A stretch of DNA of 31,428 nt from a virus: the IMG/VR virus record IMGVR_UViG_3300031227_000253, positions 1-31,428 of that record. The stretch is one strand, 5' to 3'. Numbering within the stretch: the first letter of the stretch is position 1; each line of letters opens with the position of its first letter. The position numbers and the translations under genes are program-made. Below the pieces are notes generated by a model. That model saw only the letters and a program-made list of their open reading frames with translations. It did not search any database and was not told the origin of the DNA. Positions 15,030 through 22,958 of this stretch are shown piece after piece.

Positions 15030-16751
15030 CTATTCTTTCTTCGCCTCCGGCTCTTCGCCGGTGTAATGACCGTGAACCCTGTCCACAGTTTTCTTTGTTT
15101 CCGCTACCTTCGCCTCGCCTTCGCTGTTCTCTTCGCCGTTCTCGCCCTTGGAGAACTCCTTAAACTTCGCGTCCGCGAGATTAACTCTGCCTTCAATACC
15201 TTTCTTCAGTGCTACAAAGGCAGTCAACTCCACTTTCTTTTCGCCGTCCTTCTCTTTCACGGTGAACTCATGCTTCTTGATGTTGTCAGCGGAAAGTAAG
15301 CTGATACGCAGTGCATCCTTTTCCGCGGGAAGGAAACGCATGTCCTTTTCCGTAGAATGAGCTGTTAAGAAAGCGTCTACTTCAGCTTCCCTTGCCTGGG
15401 TTGCACCCTTCTCGATGTCAGCGGTCAGGTCCGTCACTTTTTTCTCGGCGGCATCCTTAGCTGTGGTCAAAGCTACTACATCAGGAAGATTAGCGATGTC
15501 GATACCTTTCTCCCTAAGATCTCCAACGGATACAAACTGCTTTCCGTCTTGTTCAATTATTGTCAGCGGCATATTACCACCTCCCATGATTAACTTCTTT
15601 TCTCCCTTCGCCCAAGACTTCAAATCGGAAGGCAATAACGGGTCAAGGGATTCGTTCCACGCATGGTTCACGCCATAAGCCTTTACCTTGCGCATTATCC
15701 TTGTCCAGATTTCGCCCACTTCTTTTCTGTCGTATTGCTCCCTACTCTCCGACTTCTTAAAATCACCCATTGTCGCCTGGATATATTTTTTAGTAATCGG
15801 ATATCTATAATTAACAGGGTCGCCGAATTCGTCATCAGATAACCCTGAATATTCTGTAGGTTTCTTATTTGCTCCCGTCATCCCCTTATGGCCACACTCG
15901 GGACAGGTCATATCGGCACAAGGTATTGATTTACCTCCGCCGGTCTTTGTATGCGCTACTTCCTTACCGCATTCTGGGCACTTGCATATATCAGCCCCGC
16001 CATCCCCTTGGGGGCTGCCGCCTACGCCCTTACCCTCGCCGCGCGCCATTTCAATTGCGCCGTTCTTGGCGGCAAATAATACGGTATGAACATCACCGCC
16101 AAGCTCATAAAGGGCCGCTATGTCCTTGAGGTTCGTCACAGCGGGCATATCAGCACCCAGGAAGGCTACTGCCCCCAAGATATAGGGATATTTCGTATTG
16201 CTGGAAGGCTCAACGAAATTCCACAATATTTCACTTGATACCCGCTTATATGCGCCCTTCTGGATAAGGTCGGCCAGGACTTTGGGGACATCCTTAATAT
16301 CGGCAAGCACCTTCTTGCCTTTTTTCTTCAGCTTGGTGATCCAGCCTAACGCCGGAAGCCCTTCCTTTTGCTGAAGTTTCTGTGCATCATCGTGGCCGAG
16401 CTTGACAAAGGGCTTTACCTTTTCAAGAATCGCATTTGTATCATTGACAAGACTATCGACGTCTTTGCCGGAGTATTTGTCACCCTTCCAATCCCCCTCA
16501 GCGAAGATTTCCACATCTGTCAACGTGGTGTAAGTCTGCTTCGTCCTCAGCACCCAATTGTCCCCCTCTTTCTGGTACAATTCCTTGAATTGAGCAATGG
16601 CGACAGCCATAGGTTCTTTAGCCTCGCCCCCTGCTTTGATTGCGTCATAGATAGAGGCCAGCTTGTTGACTTGGGCAAGTGTCAAATCTGCCCCGTTTAC
16701 GGTTACCGGAAAGTTGGCGTCTCTCGCTTTTTCTATACTTGGAAATGGCAT
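15030..16751 (-). CDS. Head maturation protease fused to scaffold (Mu gpI-like), with zinc-ribbon insertion
   Basis: This 573-residue protein has several regions. Residues 1-67 resemble a ChaB-like helical domain (AVAIAQFKELYQKEGDNWV). Residues about 72-230 are a gpI-like protease with VKLGHDD (H120) and KRVSSEI (S172/S173) as likely catalytic residues, plus the LADLIQKGAY segment common to the family. Residues 255-290 hold an inserted zinc ribbon (CKCPEC, then C..CPECGHKG). Residues about 300-385 resemble the DUF6582 capsid-maturation region. After an internal GGGNMPLTII, residues 395-560 are a charged coiled coil acting as scaffold. The internal Met at 394 behind a GGGAGG stretch could give a separate scaffold product, as in many phages. 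Confidence 0.82.
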   Translation of the reverse strand: MPFPSIEKARDANFPVTVNGADLTLAQVNKLASIYDAIKAGGEAKEPMAVAIAQFKELYQKEGDNWVLRTKQTYTTLTDVEIFAEGDWKGDKYSGKDVDSLVNDTNAILEKVKPFVKLGHDDAQKLQQKEGLPALGWITKLKKKGKKVLADIKDVPKVLADLIQKGAYKRVSSEILWNFVEPSSNTKYPYILGAVAFLGADMPAVTNLKDIAALYELGGDVHTVLFAAKNGAIEMARGEGKGVGGSPQGDGGADICKCPECGKEVAHTKTGGGKSIPCADMTCPECGHKGMTGANKKPTEYSGLSDDEFGDPVNYRYPITKKYIQATMGDFKKSESREQYDRKEVGEIWTRIMRKVKAYGVNHAWNESLDPLLPSDLKSWAKGEKKLIMGGGNMPLTIIEQDGKQFVSVGDLREKGIDIANLPDVVALTTAKDAAEKKVTDLTADIEKGATQAREAEVDAFLTAHSTEKDMRFLPAEKDALRISLLSADNIKKHEFTVKEKDGEKKVELTAFVALKKGIEGRVNLADAKFKEFSKGENGEENSEGEAKVAETKKTVDRVHGHYTGEEPEAKKE

Positions 16752-17014
16752 TATGTGGCCTCCTCATATTTTTTCTCTACTACTCGCGAACTTGGCATCT
16801 GCGGCATTGAATTCGCCACATCATCTATGGTGAAGTCACAATCTACACACTTGAGACAGACAAGCTTCTCGGCAGGCTTTTCCTTATCATTTATCAACCA
16901 CGCCCCACACTTCGGACAGATACGCTCACTTATACAGTCCGCCAGGTATTGCCTCTCATCCTTTATGCCCTTGACCTTTATCCAGATGTCCGAGTTGACT
17001 GGTACGCTTGCCAT
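16751..17014 (-). CDS. 87-residue zinc-ribbon protein of the head module
   Basis: CPKC (residues 34-37) and CLKCVDC (53-59) form a zinc-ribbon. A short N-terminal WIKVKGIKDERQYLADCIS helix comes first, and the C-terminus is polar. It sits between the portal-MuF gene and the protease, which carries its own zinc-ribbon insertion, so the two may interact during prohead assembly. It ends exactly where the protease gene begins. No named family is recognised. Confidence 0.7.
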   Translation of the reverse strand: MASVPVNSDIWIKVKGIKDERQYLADCISERICPKCGAWLINDKEKPAEKLVCLKCVDCDFTIDDVANSMPQMPSSRVVEKKYEEAT

Positions 17015-17017
17015 TGT

Positions 17018-17110
17018 TCACCCCTTTGGCGTTTTAATTACCGCGGCAATCGCTACGCCTGTCATTGCTATTGCTGCTACAATTATTATTGCTACTTTTA
17101 ATATTTGCAT
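17018..17110 (-). CDS. 30-residue membrane peptide
   Basis: The ATG at 17110 overlaps the portal stop as TGATG, with GGGGAG seven bases before. The peptide is one transmembrane helix (ILKVAIIIVAAIAMTGVAIA) with a short basic tail (VIKTPKG). It fills the gap between portal and zinc-ribbon genes exactly. It may be a small membrane-active or accessory peptide. Too short for a homology call, but context and hydrophobicity argue it is real. Confidence 0.6.
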   Translation of the reverse strand: MQILKVAIIIVAAIAMTGVAIAAVIKTPKG

Positions 17111-19389
17111 CACTCACTCCCCTGCGTATAAAATCCCTCTTGGGGCTTTTCATCAACCGGCTTTGATACCTCGTATTTCTCCGTCTCAGCTACAATACCT
17201 ACTACAATTGACCGACAGTTATAGTGATTTGGCGGATAATTCTGTTCCCATATTGGATCAGTAGATAGATATACTTTCTTGTCCATTGCACGACAGAAAT
17301 CCGTTGTCCTCGGATCCATAATCGCGGAATACTCCCAAGCCGGAACTTGGGCCTTGATAGACGGATCTTCCATCATCGCTCTGCGGCCTGAATTGTAAGC
17401 CTCGCTCAAATTGGTACGATAGACGGTCTCGATGTGATAAGGCTCCATCAATTTGCCGTCCTTGAGTTGCCCCGGGGCGCCGCCGATATATTGTTCCATC
17501 TTCTCATTGAACTTGTGCTCAAATTTCGTCTCCGCCCAGCCATATTGGAGAGCATCCTCAAGTAATTGCCTTGCGTCTTTTAAGATGCGATCCTGTTCAG
17601 TACCGGCGATAGCAAAGGCTTTCTCTTTATATTTACGGCTCAGTGCTGAATACTCCGCTTTCGTCATTGGTATCTTCTTCTTGAAGAATTCCAGGGCTTC
17701 TGTAGGCTCTACGGCTTCCTCTAATATCGCAGCAGCATATCTCCGGGGAACCTCGGCCCCGGCGCGTTCTACTTCGTTCTTCACCTGCATCTTGCCGTCC
17801 ATATAGCCGGTTGTCATAGTCTCATAAGCAATCTTCTTTACATCGCCGACGTTCACCAAGACGTCCTTGATTTTGGTGTAATCCTTGTTGGCGATTATCT
17901 TCTTCATCTTTACCTGCTTGATAACGCTGTCGCTAATCTTGCGAAATGCCTCAGTTGTCCGTTCTACCGCGTCTTCTTGAAGCCCTTCCATTGTTCCTGA
18001 TACTGCTACAAAATCAACCTTACGCTCATAGGTGGTTGGCGCGCGATTCAGCAGACCTTTTGCTCGGGCGTATGTAGAGAATGTAAACGCTTCCTTCGGC
18101 ACGGTTCCTGCTGGCGCTGGCAACACAACACCCTCTTCTTTAGCAGGAATACTTAGGTATTCGCGTACCCAGTCTTCATCAGGATTGATAATTCCGGCAC
18201 CAACCAATACCTTTATAACCTCTGCGGTGTTCTTCTTGTCTTCTTGCTGTAATGACTCGAACTGGAAGCGAGGATAATTTTCTGTATCCGGATAATTAAG
18301 ATCAATGAGTGGCTTGATAATCTGCTCGTGCATAATCTCTTCTTCAGTGAGTTTGCCGAGCCAGTTAAGAACAAACATAAAAATATCAAAGTGTTTCTTC
18401 CCCAGGGCATAGGATCCGTGCGTGTCCCCTTCGTCTTGAATTAAGGAACCAACAAGCATACTCCGGGCAATCATCTTATTGTTGAAGTCCATAGATAGTT
18501 TATACGAGGCATCAGCTTTTCTCGCCGCTTCCAACATACCGATCCCTTTCATCTCGCCTTTGCCTTCAGCGACAAGATTCTCAGGCAATACCACAACAGA
18601 ATTCGCCTGCATAGACTTCAAGAGATTATATAGCTGCGTCTGCTTTGCTTTCGAGGCACCTGACGGATACAAGCCATACCTGGTGGGGCTGGCGAACTTC
18701 TCAAGGAAGATATTCCAATACCTCTGCACGATATCGTTAGAGAACCAGTATCTATACGCGGCCCGGAAGTCAGATACACCGTATAGTGAGCCGCCATCAT
18801 CATCATCAGCATTATAGGAGAATATAATAAACTTCCGCGGGTCAAGCTCTTCCTTTGTGCCGCTACCGGCCCGGCTTTCCAGTAATGCAGTTAAATTGCC
18901 GTGGTCATCTGTCTGGAAAGTGTAATTCTTCGCTTTGCGAGTCTTGAGAGACTTGAACCCTATCTTCCCGGAGAACTCGCCCTTCTCCAGCACCTTATAA
19001 TTCTTTTCCGTGATTGAATACCCATCCCGCAGGGCGTTGTAACACTTATATAGGAATTGGTCGACGCTCTTATCCATCTCCTCAAAGACAGTTTCCGTGA
19101 ATTCAGCTTTCTCTACATCAATCGCATCTTCGGAAGCAGGGATGATATGCCAAGGAGTAGATAGGCGCGCATGCTTTTTAAGATGAAAAGTGTTCTTAAC
19201 TTGTGCGTCCGTCCTCTCCATTTTGCTGTAGATCCCGAGTCCTTTCCTACCTACAAGCTCATCCGGGTTGTATGTGCCGATGCTGCCCATACCCCAATAA
19301 TCATTTCCGCCGGAATGGGATGTCTCATCCATACGGACTTTTCCAAGTAGTGCTTGCTTTACTGCAAATAATTTTACTTTTAGATTCAT
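17110..19389 (-). CDS. Portal protein (DUF935, Mu gp29-like) fused to a MuF head-morphogenesis domain
   Basis: This protein of about 759 residues combines two proteins that are separate in Mu. Residues 1 to about 420 are a DUF935 portal: VKNTFHLKKHARLSTPWHIIP, the LSMDFNNKMIARSMLVGSL helix and ALGKKHFDIF motifs. After a linker, residues about 470-740 end in the MuF (gpF-like minor head) domain, with ETVYRTNLSEAYNSGRR, then WEYSAIMDPRTTDFCRAMDKK and YPPNHYNCRSIV. The conserved D-x-R-T..C...H-x-N-C-R residues are intact. The portal is the DNA channel; MuF proteins are injected or stabilise the neck. The ATG at 19389 is chosen; a GTG at 19395 (GTGA overlap) is also possible. Confidence 0.92.
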   Translation of the reverse strand: MNLKVKLFAVKQALLGKVRMDETSHSGGNDYWGMGSIGTYNPDELVGRKGLGIYSKMERTDAQVKNTFHLKKHARLSTPWHIIPASEDAIDVEKAEFTETVFEEMDKSVDQFLYKCYNALRDGYSITEKNYKVLEKGEFSGKIGFKSLKTRKAKNYTFQTDDHGNLTALLESRAGSGTKEELDPRKFIIFSYNADDDDGGSLYGVSDFRAAYRYWFSNDIVQRYWNIFLEKFASPTRYGLYPSGASKAKQTQLYNLLKSMQANSVVVLPENLVAEGKGEMKGIGMLEAARKADASYKLSMDFNNKMIARSMLVGSLIQDEGDTHGSYALGKKHFDIFMFVLNWLGKLTEEEIMHEQIIKPLIDLNYPDTENYPRFQFESLQQEDKKNTAEVIKVLVGAGIINPDEDWVREYLSIPAKEEGVVLPAPAGTVPKEAFTFSTYARAKGLLNRAPTTYERKVDFVAVSGTMEGLQEDAVERTTEAFRKISDSVIKQVKMKKIIANKDYTKIKDVLVNVGDVKKIAYETMTTGYMDGKMQVKNEVERAGAEVPRRYAAAILEEAVEPTEALEFFKKKIPMTKAEYSALSRKYKEKAFAIAGTEQDRILKDARQLLEDALQYGWAETKFEHKFNEKMEQYIGGAPGQLKDGKLMEPYHIETVYRTNLSEAYNSGRRAMMEDPSIKAQVPAWEYSAIMDPRTTDFCRAMDKKVYLSTDPIWEQNYPPNHYNCRSIVVGIVAETEKYEVSKPVDEKPQEGFYTQGSE

Positions 19390-19391
19390 AA

Positions 19392-20636
19392 TCACCAATC
19401 CTGATGTTGAGTTTCGCGGTCCCCACCGGAAATATCGGAGCTTACATACTCATAAGATACTTCTCCCTCAAACACGATTTCGCCTAAGTAATATCTTTTA
19501 GCATCCAAAGCGTGATTCTTGAAAGCTACTGGTTCATCTAATACGTTGCCATTTTTGTCCTCTTTCCATTTGTAGCCTTTAATTTCTTTCAAGGTGTTCA
19601 CGCTGTCCTTTGTGATATGCAGCTTTATCCGCTTACAGCGATCTATGCCCACTTTAACGCTATCCTTGCCCTTTATGCAGGGATGTATGTTGAAGCCGGC
19701 GTTATGTATCTCCTGTATCCTGGCCGGTTCTGCGCTATCTGCCCGGATTACCCGACTTCTCTTGTCCTCAGGGATGTCCTCTTTCATTTTGTCAATCAAG
19801 TCTGTATTCGTCAGCTTGCTTTCATAAATCCGTTCATCCAGATATGCTTCCTGGTCTTTCAGCCCTATCTTAACAAGTGCGGTGGGGTTGTTGAATCCGA
19901 AATCAAGGCCATATCCCACTTCCTCGCATTCCGGGAAGACATCTATCGTGTCCCAATTCGTGTAAATGATATTCTCCGGTGATGCCCAGATCCCCAAGGT
20001 ATAGATTTTATGGTAAGTTACGTCTTGATTAATAAGGTTCTCAAGTTCATCAATATACTCTTTCTCTAAGAAGGCATTATCTTTATATGTGCTATGGTTG
20101 ACCCCGGTGTTCTCCTTTGGCGCATCAACTATATCCTTGAAGAAGCTCTGCTCGTCTATCGGATTGAAACTATAAAAAAGCTGGTTGGTGCCGCCTTTAT
20201 TCTCGCCCCGGCAGCGTAGGTTCAATTGGATAAAATCATCAATATTTAATTCTGTTGCTTCCTCTGCCCACACATAGTTAATGCGTTCAAACGACTTAAG
20301 TTTCTCTGGATCATCCAAAGGAACGAAGAACATTTGGTTATTGCCTACGGTAAGAGTAAGGTCGGATTTATTCTTCTCGCATCCTGGGAGGTCATATTTG
20401 CTGATGAGATCATTAAAGAGCAGCCAGCAGGATTTTTTTAGCTCAGGCCGCGTCTTGCGGGTTACAAGGATTCGGTTATTTGTACCTTTGTATAGCTTTT
20501 CAAGTAGGAGGAATTGAGCAATTCCCCACGATTTTCCTGATCCGGCACTGCCGTATAAGATATTCAACCGCTTCTTCGTCTCTTGCAGGTAGCCGTAGGT
20601 CTTGCGGTTATGAACTGCATCAACCTTTCTTTTCAT
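19392..20636 (-). CDS. terL: Terminase large subunit (PBSX / Terminase_3 type)
   Basis: This 414-residue DNA-packaging motor has an ATPase domain with Walker A GSAGSGKS (29-36), Walker B YVWAEEA (121-127, catalytic E near 125) and coupling motif LFYSFNP (153-159). The nuclease domain has acidic residues D245 (GLDFGFNNP), D300 (IRADSAEP) and D378 (HALDAKRY), the RNase H-like triad. Length is typical for the PBSX group, which mostly packages by headful or cohesive cutting. It overlaps terS by 17 bases and is followed by the portal. Confidence 0.96.
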   Translation of the reverse strand: MKRKVDAVHNRKTYGYLQETKKRLNILYGSAGSGKSWGIAQFLLLEKLYKGTNNRILVTRKTRPELKKSCWLLFNDLISKYDLPGCEKNKSDLTLTVGNNQMFFVPLDDPEKLKSFERINYVWAEEATELNIDDFIQLNLRCRGENKGGTNQLFYSFNPIDEQSFFKDIVDAPKENTGVNHSTYKDNAFLEKEYIDELENLINQDVTYHKIYTLGIWASPENIIYTNWDTIDVFPECEEVGYGLDFGFNNPTALVKIGLKDQEAYLDERIYESKLTNTDLIDKMKEDIPEDKRSRVIRADSAEPARIQEIHNAGFNIHPCIKGKDSVKVGIDRCKRIKLHITKDSVNTLKEIKGYKWKEDKNGNVLDEPVAFKNHALDAKRYYLGEIVFEGEVSYEYVSSDISGGDRETQHQDW

Positions 20637-21120
20637 CTGCCCACCTATGAATTATTTCTATCCCTTCTGGTATCTTTATCTCATCTGCAAACAACCCGAA
20701 ATGCTTACCAAGTAATTCCAACGCCTTTATGCGGTCGCTCAATTTGAGTCTGGTGAACGTCTGCTTGCGTGTTTCCGTGACGGATATCTCTTGCAGTATC
20801 GTACCGTCTACGTTCTCGCTATCCTCTAACGTGACACCGCCATCATCCCAAGTCATGTAATTTTTTATATCTGCAAAGCCAATCTTAGAAAGTTGCTTTA
20901 TGACATCATCAGCATTCTTCTCGGAACGCTGTTCTTGTTTTTTGATAAGCTCCGCAAGGTAGGCTTGGCCTTTAGGATTCTTTAATAGCAAGTGAGCTTG
21001 AACATCGGCCCCTTTCTTGCTGTAATGTGCTCGGACTGCGGCTTTGGCGCGGTTGAAGTCAACAACGTATTCTTCGTAAAATTTCTTTTGTTTTGCAGTA
21101 AGTTTTTTTTGCTTTGCCAT
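20620..21120 (-). CDS. terS: Terminase small subunit (PBSX XtmA / Terminase_2 type)
   Basis: This 166-residue protein begins with the classic LTAKQKKFYEEYVVDFNRAKAA helix-turn-helix of Terminase_2 proteins. It has the SKIGFADIKNYMTWDDGGV segment and a C-terminal helix (LSDRIKALELLGKHFGLF). It recognises pac or cos DNA and feeds TerL. The start at 21120 follows AGGAAG directly after a T-run that ends an intrinsic terminator (21133-21176), so its translation begins just past a transcription-control point. Confidence 0.93.
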   Translation of the reverse strand: MAKQKKLTAKQKKFYEEYVVDFNRAKAAVRAHYSKKGADVQAHLLLKNPKGQAYLAELIKKQEQRSEKNADDVIKQLSKIGFADIKNYMTWDDGGVTLEDSENVDGTILQEISVTETRKQTFTRLKLSDRIKALELLGKHFGLFADEIKIPEGIEIIHRWADEKKG

Positions 21121-21132
21121 AATCTTCCTAAT

Positions 21133-21176
21133 AAAAAAGACAGACCCATTAAGCCATCACGCTTAATAGACCTGCC
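21133..21176 (-). terminator. Intrinsic terminator in the leader of the packaging operon
   Basis: On the minus strand a 16-base-pair stem (GGCAGGTCTATTAAGC, loop GTGATG, GCTTAATGGGTCTGTC) is followed by TTTTTT. Several pairs are G-U wobbles in minus-strand RNA and would be A-C mismatches in plus-strand RNA, which fixes the direction as minus. It lies downstream of the promoter at 21223-21251 and only 13 bases before the terS start. Confidence 0.8.
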
Positions 21177-21222
21177 AAATGCGGATTGTCCGTTCTTTGA
21201 CGGAATCTATTTGCTCAAGATA

Positions 21223-21251
21223 AAATTACCATATTTCTTTTATATTGTCAA
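21223..21251 (-). promoter_or_regulatory. Sigma70-type promoter for the packaging/head operon
   Basis: Minus-strand TTGACA (21246-21251) and TAATTT (21223-21228) are separated by 17 bases. A TG one base before the -10 gives an extended -10. The predicted start, near 21216, leaves a leader of about 95 bases with a small hairpin (TCCGT/ACGGA, 21189-21204) and the terminator. It is the only promoter seen between the early and late genes. Confidence 0.72.
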
Positions 21252-21430
21252 GTTTTTTTTTCTCCTGTCTCAGCTTTAAACTTTCGCCGCGTCTCTAACT
21301 CTTCATATTCCAGTGCTTTACCTTGATGTACCTTGATGATAAGTTTTATCTCCCCGTACCTCACCTGCTGACAATATTCTTGCAGTGCTCTCCATATCTC
21401 TGTTTCTTTTTCTTTTGGGTCTGCCATCAT
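21248..21430 (-). CDS. YezD-like (DUF2292) small protein
   Basis: This 60-residue protein contains QEYCQQVRYGEIKLIIKV followed by HQGKALEYEELETRRKF. It matches the YezD pattern 'L..I.YG.I.I.V..GKV.....E..RRF', whose function is unknown. Its ATG overlaps the upstream stop (ATGA), and its last codons overlap the -35 element of the late promoter. It is the last gene before that promoter, so a regulatory link is possible but not shown. Confidence 0.7.
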   Translation of the reverse strand: MMADPKEKETEIWRALQEYCQQVRYGEIKLIIKVHQGKALEYEELETRRKFKAETGEKKT

Positions 21431-21936
21431 TGTCCTTTACATTTATCGCATCTAACTTTTATTTTTGTCTTCCCATAGCCACCACACTTGAGACATTGAT
21501 AATCTCCTGTGAGGCCATCTCCTTCGCAATGAGGACATTTAATACTCTCGTTTTTTTTGTTTGTTCTTCTGCCCGTTCCTCTACACGCTATACATTTTCG
21601 GCCGCCCACCTTTCCCTTGCTTTTACACCACGAGCAAGGAATTTCTTTAATAACATAGCCAGTGCCCTTGCAGCGTCGACACACTTTTTTCCTGGCGGCA
21701 GCGTCTTTTAATTTTCTTCTGCATCTATTTGCCATAAACGTAGCCGGGCGCGCGTAACATCCTTCTGGAAAAAGAGAACTTATCTCTTTAAATTGCTGCG
21801 CTGATTCTTGGTAGGATCCTTTCCCATAAAAGATCAATCCTTTCTCAAACATGTTGTCTGCTGTTTCGGTTGCTTGCGCAGTAGCGCATATTGTTAGGAA
21901 CGCGAATATTAAAAATATACTGAGCTTTTTCATCAT
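21427..21936 (-). CDS. Secreted protein with DnaJ-type Cys-rich zinc repeats
   Basis: This 169-residue protein has a clear signal peptide (KKLSIFLIFAFLTICATAQA, cut near A-T-A). A TPR-like helix pair follows (FEKGLIFYGKGSYQESAQQFKEI). The rest is a run of C-x-x-C-x-G-x-G-type repeats: CRRCKGTG, CSWCKSKG, CIACRGTG, CPHCEGDG, CLKCGGYG and a final CDKCKG. This is the DnaJ central zinc domain, here without a J domain. It probably acts outside the cytoplasm, perhaps folding secreted or membrane phage proteins. A phage protein of this build is unusual. The start has GGGAG; ATG at 21936 or 21933. Confidence 0.82.
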   Translation of the reverse strand: MMKKLSIFLIFAFLTICATAQATETADNMFEKGLIFYGKGSYQESAQQFKEISSLFPEGCYARPATFMANRCRRKLKDAAARKKVCRRCKGTGYVIKEIPCSWCKSKGKVGGRKCIACRGTGRRTNKKNESIKCPHCEGDGLTGDYQCLKCGGYGKTKIKVRCDKCKGQ

Positions 21937-21962
21937 CTACTCCCTTGATTTTAGGTAGCGGA

Positions 21963-22016
21963 TTATGGTGTTGATTCAGTATATATCCACCCGCACCGTC
22001 GTTTACGTTTCACCAT
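21963..22016 (-). CDS. Possible 17-residue basic peptide
   Basis: An ATG overlaps the upstream stop as TAATG, with GGGAGAGGG before it. It encodes MVKRKRRCGWIYTESTP. It fills part of the 79-base gap before the secreted Cys-rich protein. Translational coupling is plausible, but 17 codons could open by chance, so this is weak. Confidence 0.28.
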   Translation of the reverse strand: MVKRKRRCGWIYTESTP

Positions 22017-22282
22017 TACCCTCTCCCTTTATATTTTTTACCAGTCGCATTTACTAAATCTCTTAATACAGCGATAATATTTATTCCTAAATCCCCCATC
22101 GTTCCGAATACCTCTAAAATTGCCCTTGCTTCGCGCGAGACAAGCAAATGCTTAATAACAGGCTTCGCAACAAAATCTTTCCAGTCCTCACCCGCTTTTC
22201 CCCCACGCAAGTTATCAACTTCTGCATACGTAACCCAGTATTTCATCTCTTCTAATTTTTCGCGAACTACCTTTCCCATCAT
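22016..22282 (-). CDS. 88-residue hypothetical protein
   Basis: This helical protein has an N-terminal basic-acidic helix (VVREKLEEMKYWVTYAEVDNL) and a hydrophobic stretch (GTMGDLGINIIAVLRDLV) that may be an amphipathic or weak membrane helix. The ATG at 22282 overlaps the previous stop; a second ATG at 22279 fits the GGGAGG site slightly better. No family is recognised. Confidence 0.6.
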   Translation of the reverse strand: MMGKVVREKLEEMKYWVTYAEVDNLRGGKAGEDWKDFVAKPVIKHLLVSREARAILEVFGTMGDLGINIIAVLRDLVNATGKKYKGRG

Positions 22283-22611
22283 CCCCTCCCCAGCAGTACA
22301 TCCCTCCAGTGCCTTTGTTTTCTCGTATGCTCTCCTGCATCCGGCGCAACAGGGATTTCGCCTTTGCCTATTTTCTTCAAGTCGCTCGCGGGGAACTGCC
22401 TGGTCATTGCAATTACAGTTTTGGGTTCCTTCCCTAAGAATACATCATCCCTCAAACCGTCCAACAGTACCTCTACTATCTCCAGAGGCTTTACAATGCC
22501 GAGTGGTTTAGTTATCACTTTCTCAACAGCCACATTAAACACTACACCCCGGGCCCCATGCCGGTACGTCCCAATTGATTCAACTCTGTCACCTCTAACA
22601 AACTGTGCCAT
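22279..22611 (-). CDS. 110-residue hypothetical protein with SH3-like N-terminus
   Basis: The start is the ATG at 22611, behind GGAGG and overlapping the upstream stop as TGATG. An in-frame upstream start is unlikely. The first 60 residues (FVRGDRVESIGTYRHGARGVVF) look like a KOW/SH3-type beta-barrel for nucleic-acid or protein binding. The C-terminal part is basic (HTRKQRHWRDVLLGRG). Function is unknown. Confidence 0.62.
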   Translation of the reverse strand: MAQFVRGDRVESIGTYRHGARGVVFNVAVEKVITKPLGIVKPLEIVEVLLDGLRDDVFLGKEPKTVIAMTRQFPASDLKKIGKGEIPVAPDAGEHTRKQRHWRDVLLGRG

Positions 22612-22958
22612 CACGCCTCCTTTATTTCCATCCAAGCTGCTGCTTTCCTTATCAAGCCCAGCCACACCATTCTGGCTTTACACCATAGCCAACTATTGGA
22701 ATACTTAACTTCATCCAACCCACAAGGATTGAAAACTATTATTTTGTATTTCATCTTATTTCCCTGTTCCTGCGCTTTATCACTTGCCCGGTCTGGTAAT
22801 TGGATATTCCTTTTTATTCTTATACGCTTCCCGGGCGGAGGCTCAGGTTTCTTTTCAACAATGACTTCCGGTTCTTTGTACCCGGAAAGTTTTCGGAATG
22901 TCTTTTCAAAAAAGTTGCTCCCCGCTGCACCAAGCAAAGCAAAATAATTCTGATTCAT
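22611..22958 (-). CDS. 115-residue hypothetical protein, perhaps two fused segments
   Basis: The N-terminal 65 residues are a short hydrophobic opening (YFALLGAAGSNFFEK) and a proline/lysine-rich linker (VEKKPEPPPGKRIRIKR). Residues 69-115 (MKYKIIVFNPCGLDEVKYSN..) look like a separate small fold that could also start at its own ATG behind GGGAAATAAG. It is ATGA-coupled to the NinG-like gene. No family is recognised. Confidence 0.58.
   Translation of the reverse strand: MNQNYFALLGAAGSNFFEKTFRKLSGYKEPEVIVEKKPEPPPGKRIRIKRNIQLPDRASDKAQEQGNKMKYKIIVFNPCGLDEVKYSNSWLWCKARMVWLGLIRKAAAWMEIKEA

Noticed and set aside
16368-17264. 298-codon plus-strand frame across the protease, zinc-ribbon and portal genes
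   Set aside because: It lies opposite three well-supported genes, has no domain pattern, and every other gene is on the minus strand.
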